64,000 nucleotides of DNA from positions 6,758,001 through 6,822,000 of the forward strand of contig JALGAS010000002.1 in the NCBI GenBank assembly GCA_023078685.1. The letters run 5' to 3'. The DNA comes from Neopestalotiopsis rosae (Eukaryota; Ascomycota; Sordariomycetes; Amphisphaeriales; Sporocadaceae). Of this stretch, positions 58,130 to 64,000 are shown one piece after another (within the stretch, counting starts at the first letter, position 1; each line of letters starts with the position of its first letter). The notes beneath the pieces were generated by a model. That model was not told the origin of the DNA. It saw only the letters and a program-made list of their open reading frames with translations, and ran no database searches. The position numbers and the translations under genes were made by a program.

Positions 58130-59678
58130 TTTTCTAAGCCCCCGGTGGCACTGTAGGCGGCATTAAATTTACAGAGACGGCGAGCTGTGATTTAGGTTTT
58201 CTTCTTTTCTTTTCTTTTCTTTTCTTTTTCTTTTCCCCCCATGTAATTGACGATTGGTCGGTCGTGGATCAGGACATTCAGAATCCTCATTCTATCTTTT
58301 TTCTTTTTCTCATCGTACTTGTTCACTTCCAAACGTTCATTTCTCTCTAATATTGTTTAATTTGTTTCTTTTCTCATGATAGGTGGTTTCTTTACAGGAG
58401 GTATACATAATATTGGGGTCAAGGAAAATGAGATATGCAAAACTTTAGAAGGGACAAAAGCATTAGGTACTTGTATGAATAGTGAATAACGAGATATGAT
58501 CTATACAATTCTGCTCAAGAACGGGCGAGATGGAACAAGAGAACCAAGTCATGCGTCAGATGCATCTTCCGACTCCACCAAAAGATCTGATCCTAAACGA
58601 GGCTTACGCCATGTCAGACCCTGCTTTACCGTACGATTGCCGTCAAGCCTATGCATCATCAATCTTCCTTTATCTTTTTTCTTTCGTCTTTTTTCCCTTG
58701 TTTTTCTCGGTGGGGGAATATGAGGTGTATTGTGTCGAGTAATGGCCCCTAGCTAATTCATGTGATGAAGTAAATGGAATTTGTATGGTATCGCAACAGA
58801 GAAGGAAGAACCAGGAGTCCGGCCCCCGACGCAGTCAAATTTACTGTTTGGAAGTCGCTCCTGAGTCTCGAGAAACCTGACAAAACTTAGATTGTGTTTG
58901 CTCATTAAGCTATGTTTTGTGCGCTTGCTCACACACGATCGTGATTCTTATCTCTCTTTCACTACAGATGGCGCATTTACATCCTTGGATTGGCGGGAAA
59001 CCGCCGTCACAAGAAGACATATGCACCGGTTGGACGAGTGTGTGCGTTCCGGCACCTGCCAGAGGATATCTTGAATATGATCTGACATTTTCGATCATGT
59101 ATGTCTAGTATCTGGGCGTATGTTGAGTCCCAACCTCTGTCTATACATTATCGACGTTCAATTAAGCGTGTTACTACCGTCTCTATAGAGCGACACGCCG
59201 CCACCGGGAGAGTAGCCAGTAATGTCAAATTTGCCAGCTAGGCATCGTGGCTTCCCTATGTACCAGCCGACAGCGGCGTGTGCGTACCGTTCCTGCTGTT
59301 CGATGTCTTTGAAGCAGTTCTGCAAAGCTCCTGACCCAGACTTTCGAATCATCTCTTTCGTATGACGTTCACCCCGGTGCCGCTAGAGGATGAGAAGTTT
59401 CTCTCGTGATTAGGAGCTGCCCAGAGACTCTGTCTGGACATCCCCATTATTATGCAAGCAAGAATCTGTAAATCAAGCAATTTTGGTCAACAACATTCAT
59501 CTTAGAGTTTGGTTTTCAGTCTCGCAGCAGTAGCCTGCTTCTCATCCGGTCGCAGTACAAGATTACCCTGCCCTGGCCCTCAGCATGGCATTCGTTACCA
59601 GAACGCCCTTCAGTGTACTAGTATGTACCAGTCTCGAATCCATCAGCTCCACTTCCAAATTCTGTTACTTACTTACTA
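58130..59678. other. spacer between the two zinc-finger genes
   Basis: No supported gene. A TTTTC-type microsatellite lies at 58201-58234. Contains the promoter of copy 2. Confidence 0.5.
58201..58234. repeat. CTTTT/CTTTTT simple repeat
   Basis: Pyrimidine-rich simple-sequence tract of repeating CTTTT-like units just downstream of the zinc-finger copy 1. Confidence 0.9.
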
Positions 59679-60338
59679 ATGAACCCTCCGGTCAGTTTAA
59701 GCAGAATCAGAATGCAGCAGAATCAGAACGCAGCCGAGGAGCCCACGTCAGGTTGCCCTTCTTCGTCAAGAGGCATAGACACCGTTGGGGGGGCCGTCGA
59801 GAATAATGAGCACGCCCAAAATGCTGCCATCGTCAACCTTGAATCCCAGCATCGTTCGCCCCCCAACAACGCTTGTATCAATGTCAATGACATCATGGTA
59901 CCCGTTTCGGCTTCTCAAGCGTCAGTTCCAGCTGTTATGGCATCCATGTTACCCCAGATCCAGTGTGCCAACCCGCCTGAGGCGGCTCAGCCCCAACCTG
60001 GACGTGAACGTCCACGTCACCAATGCCAGGACTGTACACGGAGCTACAGCAATCCCACGGGCCTCTCTCAACATCGCATGAGCATACATCCACTCCCAGG
60101 TGACCCGTTCTACTGGTGCCAATGCGAGTCCAAGATGTACCGGAAGAATAACCATTTGCGTCATGTTTTATCTTGTACCCTCCCGCCTCGCATCTATTAC
60201 GAGTGCAAATGCACCGTTATGACTCAAGATAAGGACACTCATGTGGAACATGTTCAGACGTGTGCCGTTGACTACTCATTCAGAGGATGGAATCTGCCTT
60301 CAGGAATATTCGAAATAGCTTCGGGGGGGCTTGCATAG
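59679..60338 (+). CDS. C2H2 zinc-finger protein with CxC-HxxHxxxC modules, copy 2
   Basis: 219 residues from the ATG at 59679 (a second ATG at 59712 is possible; an earlier exon could exist). The N-terminus is Asn/Gln/Ser/Pro-rich. The C-terminal half mirrors copy 1: a C2H2 finger (CQDCTRSYSNPTGLSQHRMSIH), then WCQCESKMYRKNNHLRHVLSC and ECKCTVMTQDKDTHVEHVQTC, both C-x-C-x9-H-x2-H-x3-C. HVLSC and the DKDxH pattern are shared with copy 1, whereas the N-termini are unrelated. Same strand, about 1.55 kb apart, so tandem duplication is likely. Transcription-factor role is inferred from the finger; targets unknown. It faces the minus-strand PKS 1.6 kb away. Confidence 0.75.
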   Translation: MNPPVSLSRIRMQQNQNAAEEPTSGCPSSSRGIDTVGGAVENNEHAQNAAIVNLESQHRSPPNNACINVNDIMVPVSASQASVPAVMASMLPQIQCANPPEAAQPQPGRERPRHQCQDCTRSYSNPTGLSQHRMSIHPLPGDPFYWCQCESKMYRKNNHLRHVLSCTLPPRIYYECKCTVMTQDKDTHVEHVQTCAVDYSFRGWNLPSGIFEIASGGLA

Positions 60339-61964
60339 CGGCTCGTGTAATTTTACTTGCAAGTATTCATGACGGGTTAATTAGGGACGGCAGTATCGAG
60401 TAAACTCCACTAGATTCTTTTCATGGAATCATTATAATGACTTATTCTTAGATAGGTGCTTTCTCGTCTCGTTCTAATTGACCACTCTTCTTTCCCCATT
60501 ACAGTCCTGTCTGGGACAGATGTGCGGGAGGATATTTGTGACAAGAAAAGGAGTTCACTACAGGCAAGATCGTCAGAATCAAGGTGTTACGGATGATTAA
60601 TGATTGGAAGATGCCTCACCTGACTCACTTTTATACTAGTCAAAGCTGTTTCAATAGTGAATAAGCTGCATGTCGCCATTAATAGAAGGAGCCGATTGTA
60701 GGCAAAGATGATTAGGATGGTTGTTGATGGGACGATTTCGACAAATAAGACACCGTACTTGACATCAGCAAATTCTAGGAGTATCATACAGATCGTGTTT
60801 GGTTCCGGTCGTGATTTTCAATTTTCAATTTGTAGTGTTGTTTTCCGGCCAGAGGCCATACTGAAGAGAGACGCTGGTAGTTCACGAGGAACCGGAGAGC
60901 TAAATTTGACGATCAACACAGCGAGTACACCGCGCTACAAGTGGTGCGGTTTCGCGTCGCCCTCTCTACTAGGCACAGTTGTTTTGGGTTTCCCCTGAAT
61001 GGCTCTGACAAGAGCAGCTGAAGAAGCTGCCACAGCCACCGTTGCAGAGCGCTATCGAGCCTTTCTTGTAACTACAAATCGACATCGCTACCATAGACTC
61101 ATCTTTGTATAGCCAGGAAATGACCATCACGAGCACAGTCGAGTCTGTATTTGAGCAGAGCCTTTTAGGTATGTCCCTTTCGAAAATGAAGTTAAATAGA
61201 CCACAACCGAATGTATTCGGGAGTTGCGATGAAGGTAAGACATACCTCAAGCTGTTGACTCACGATCTTTTGAAAGATTTCCCTGCCCTGTGGTCGATCG
61301 TATTCTAGTCCTTCGAATTCAAGCAAGGAGCCTTAGCTTTCCCCCACGGACTGGAATCTGCATCGATACCAATAATCGCCCGACTTGCCAATGAAGACAA
61401 GTTACCGACGACTTGGGAGAAGCAAATGGAAATCGAAAACAATTCTATGCAGCTCAGCAAAGCGACACCCATGATTCATTTCCGTCAGTCAAGAAAAAAT
61501 GGCGATTCGTTCCAGTTGTGCACCGCATGGCCACCTCATGATTTCAATCACTGGGATTCACGAAGAGCGGGATATCGAGGCAGCATTGAACAAAAAGGTC
61601 AAGAGCTTCTATCAGCATTACAGAAAGCTAGGACGCAGTAGTCTATGATGAACAAATTTATCAGAGATCTATATAACTAATAACCACGAAGCTAGATACA
61701 CTCATTGATGCACAATAGTTCCAGCTCAAAAAAGGACTCGCCCACTTCGACTATTCGTAAACGTGTGCTTCTACACAGAATGTTTGTACAGAATGCCAAA
61801 TCCAAGATCCATCAGATATGTACAGTACAAAAAAAGGTCCAGCGCAAATGCAATGACAATGCAAAGATCAAAATCAAGAAAAGGACTCGTTTGACTCCGT
61901 TCAGATGTTGAGGACAAATAAGGAAATGTAATCAATCTTTTTTTCATTCAAGAGAAAAGAGAGA
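60339..61964. other. spacer between zinc-finger gene and PKS
   Basis: Mostly non-coding apart from the possible small gene at 61211-61641. The last ~300 bp before 61965 would hold the PKS 3' UTR. Confidence 0.45.
61211..61641 (+). CDS. possible small two-exon gene of unknown function
   Basis: A frame of 111 codons (61309-61641) opens immediately after an acceptor-like TTCTAG and ends in a stop. A donor GTAAGA at 61235 gives a 74-bp intron; joined in frame this extends to an ATG at 61211 for 118 residues (...SFEFKQGALAFPHGLESA...). Without splicing the region instead has one in-frame TAG between two open stretches (61072-61305 and 61309-61641), so a decayed single-exon gene is the alternative. 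The product is unrecognised, hydrophilic, no signal peptide or domain. Low support. Confidence 0.3.
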
Positions 61965-64000
61965 TCAGAAGTTGATCATCTTACTCTTGACACAAACACC
62001 CTTGGCGAGACTCTGGAGCGAACCACTGGAGAGAAGCTCGAGCACCTGGAGGGTAGCCTCGAATTCGCGAGTGATGAAGTTGCGGATCTCAATGGCGACA
62101 AGGGAGTCGAGAGGGTAGTGTGACAAGGCACGGGTGACGTCCAAGTCCTCCTTCTCCATCATCATAACGGCTGCGCACTTCTCGACCAGACCATCGCAGA
62201 CAACCTGCTCGGCCTCCTCGAGAGTCTTGGCTGCCTTGGCTGCAGCGTTCCATGAGATGTTCTTGTTGCCACCAGCCGCAGCGTTGGCGGCAGCCGCGGC
62301 TTCAGCAGCTTCGCGCAGGTGCTTGCACTTGGCATCCTGAGTCCAGAAAGGCTGTTGCTCAGGAGTGATGCGCATACCAGTAACGGTGTGGTTGTTGCAG
62401 ATGGCGCCAAGCTTGCCGCTGATGGCGGTGCCGAGGAGCGCAAGCACCTCAGCCTCGCAGATGGAGTCGCCGGCCAAGTTCTTGGCGACTTCTGCAGCCT
62501 TTTCGGCATCCTCTGCTAGGTAACCAGTGTCGGAGATGGCCGTCAAGTCCAGAGACGAGGCAGGCAGGCCGTTGGCGAGACGGTACTGGACCAGAGCGTT
62601 GAGGAAGCAGTTGGCGGCAGCGTAGGCGGCTTGACCACGGTTACCCACAGCACCTGCAACGGAAGAAATGGCCACGAAGAAATCAAGCGGGGCATTGACC
62701 AGAGCATTGTGGAAGTTCCAGCCACCCTGTACCTTGGACTCAATGACCGAGGTGTACTGGTCAAAGGTCATCTTCTCAAAGAGCACATCGTGAAGAACCA
62801 TGGCACCGTGGACCAGACCGCGCACAGGTGGCATGCCCTCAAGACCCTGGTTGACGAGATCCTCAACATCAGCTGGGTTGGCAACATCGCAGCGGCGAAC
62901 CACGACATTGGCGCCTTCCTGAAGGGCCTCATCAATCAGCTCCTTGACCTTACCAGTCGCAGAACCGGATCGGGAGACGAGGACCAAGTTGCGAGCTCCA
63001 CGCTTGATCATCCATCGGGACATGCTGCGACCGAGACCACCGGTACCTCCGATTAGGATGTACGTGGCGTCGGCCTTAAGAAGCTGCAGTGGCTTCTTAG
63101 GAGGGGTTGCCTGTACCTGGTTAGCTGGCTGCATACATATAACGTGATTTTTCGAAAGTCTTACCTTGACAATGTCATCTGCATGTGGCACAACGACAAG
63201 CTTGCCATGAGCATTGGAGCTGTTTTGAAGGCTCTTGAGAGCGGTCTCGACTTGCGAGATCGGGAAGGCCGTAATGGGCGCGGGAGCAGCAACCTTGTTG
63301 TACTTGATGAGCTTGGAGACATCAGCGAGAACACGTTGCAACAGCTTGGGTCTCTCGGAAGCCAAAGCCATCATATCGACAGTCATGAAGCTGCAATTCT
63401 GCTCGAACTGGTCCATTTCAAGCTTCATGCTGGTCGAGGAGATGCGAGTACCGACGTCGATCAGGCGACCAAACTTGTTCAGGCAGTCCCAACTCTCACG
63501 AACAGCATCACCAGCAAGACAGTTCAGCACAACGTCGACACCGCTGCCATTGGTAACCTGGCGCAAGGACTTGCCAAAAGTGTTGTTACGGCTGTAGAAG
63601 ATGTGGTCCTCGGGAATGTTGTACTGCTCCATCAATGCTTCCTTCTTCTCGGCGCTACCAACGGTAACGAAGACCTCAGCGCCAATCATTTGAGCAAGAG
63701 AGATTGCGGCTTGACCCACGGCACGAGCGGCAGCGTGAATCAAGACACTTTCGTCCTCTTGTAGGCGGCCGAGCTCAATAAGCGAGTAGTAAGCCGTGCT
63801 GTATGCCAAAGGCAGGGAAGCTCCAGTCTCAAAGGACATGTCGTTGGGCATCTTGAAGGCGAAGGCAGCCTTGGTACGGGTGCTTGTAGCAAAGCCACCT
63901 TGGGTCATGGCGGCAACGCGGTCGCCGACCTTCAAGTTGGTCACCTTGCTGCCGATCTTGGTGACGATACCACTGGCCTCGACACCAAAATCGTCGGTAG
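61965..64000 (-). CDS. highly reducing polyketide synthase, C-terminal part (ER-KR-ACP)
   Basis: The gene continues beyond the right edge; only the 3' end is visible and it reads open to 64000. In order: the back part of an enoylreductase (DFGVEASGIV, VLIHAAARAVGQAAISLA), a ketoreductase (GGTGGLGRSMSRW, VSRSG, ISSVAGAVGNRGQAAYAAAN), an Ala-rich linker, and a terminal acyl carrier protein (YPLDSLVAIEIRNF, with the phosphopantetheinylated Ser in DSL). No thioesterase or release domain follows, typical of fungal highly reducing type I PKSs whose product is released by a partner enzyme. A possible 48-bp in-frame intron sits at 63117-63164 (GTAAGA...CCAG), removal of which gives a better linker. 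Product unknown; upstream KS, AT, DH lie outside. Confidence 0.93.
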   Translation of the reverse strand, partial: TDDFGVEASGIVTKIGSKVTNLKVGDRVAAMTQGGFATSTRTKAAFAFKMPNDMSFETGASLPLAYSTAYYSLIELGRLQEDESVLIHAAARAVGQAAISLAQMIGAEVFVTVGSAEKKEALMEQYNIPEDHIFYSRNNTFGKSLRQVTNGSGVDVVLNCLAGDAVRESWDCLNKFGRLIDVGTRISSTSMKLEMDQFEQNCSFMTVDMMALASERPKLLQRVLADVSKLIKYNKVAAPAPITAFPISQVETALKSLQNSSNAHGKLVVVPHADDIVKVRLSKNHVICMQPANQVQATPPKKPLQLLKADATYILIGGTGGLGRSMSRWMIKRGARNLVLVSRSGSATGKVKELIDEALQEGANVVVRRCDVANPADVEDLVNQGLEGMPPVRGLVHGAMVLHDVLFEKMTFDQYTSVIESKVQGGWNFHNALVNAPLDFFVAISSVAGAVGNRGQAAYAAANCFLNALVQYRLANGLPASSLDLTAISDTGYLAEDAEKAAEVAKNLAGDSICEAEVLALLGTAISGKLGAICNNHTVTGMRITPEQQPFWTQDAKCKHLREAAEAAAAANAAAGGNKNISWNAAAKAAKTLEEAEQVVCDGLVEKCAAVMMMEKEDLDVTRALSHYPLDSLVAIEIRNFITREFEATLQVLELLSSGSLQSLAKGVCVKSKMINF

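Noticed and set aside
63144..63764. 206-residue plus-strand frame
   Set aside because: Antisense to the PKS ER/KR coding region; the PKS frame has the recognisable domains.
1..64000. tRNA, rRNA or CRISPR arrays
   Set aside because: No convincing cloverleaf with TTCRANNC in the right context, no rRNA-like conserved block, no regularly spaced identical repeats; a covariance-model scan would be needed to exclude small RNAs.

Overview
The window is nuclear DNA of a filamentous ascomycete (Pezizomycotina, most likely a Sordariomycete/Hypocreales-type genome). This rests on the many 48-121 bp GT-AG introns with fungal branch-point-like CTAAC/CTGAC motifs, fungal gene families (WSC, NmrA-like, Zn2Cys6, But2-like, GMC oxidoreductase, highly reducing PKS, DOPA-dioxygenase-like), loose gene spacing and AT-rich, RIP-like patches. 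Species assignment is not possible from the sequence alone.

Layout. (1) 0-10 kb is an oxidative cluster truncated at the left edge: a PhyH-type Fe(II)/2-oxoglutarate dioxygenase (partial), an isochorismatase-fold protein, an SDR, an 8-exon cytochrome P450 and a GMC oxidoreductase. This looks like the tailoring part of a secondary-metabolite cluster, but no core synthase is seen here. (2) 10-18 kb is accessory: a repeat-like stretch, a secreted two-domain WSC protein, an NmrA-like reductase, then a mosaic of AT-rich islands around the 5' part of a probable tyrosine-recombinase gene, which is bounded by two 38-bp direct repeats. (3) 18-20 kb has a Zn2Cys6 regulator with a Gln-rich tail and a 15-bp tandem repeat, followed by about 7 kb without a convincing gene. 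(4) 27.5-38 kb carries secretome genes: RNase T2, a conserved hypothetical, a seven-repeat cysteine-rich secreted protein with a But2-like C-terminus, and a type-B carboxylesterase. (5) 38-51 kb is conserved: DOPA 4,5-dioxygenase-like, a six-TM membrane protein, ubiquitin-conjugating enzyme UBC1 (with UBA), Elongator subunit ELP3, and a secreted beta-propeller phytase-like protein. (6) After another ~6.8 kb gene-poor stretch, 57-64 kb holds two tandem paralogous zinc-finger genes with an unusual C-x-C-x9-H-x2-H-x3-C module and the 3' end (ER-KR-ACP) of a highly reducing polyketide synthase that leaves the window on the right.

The genes in (1) and the zinc fingers plus PKS in (6) are the two likely metabolic-cluster edges; the middle is a mix of housekeeping and secreted hydrolase genes. 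Exon structures were derived by eye from splice signals and family alignment from memory, with the reading phase checked for the listed gene models.
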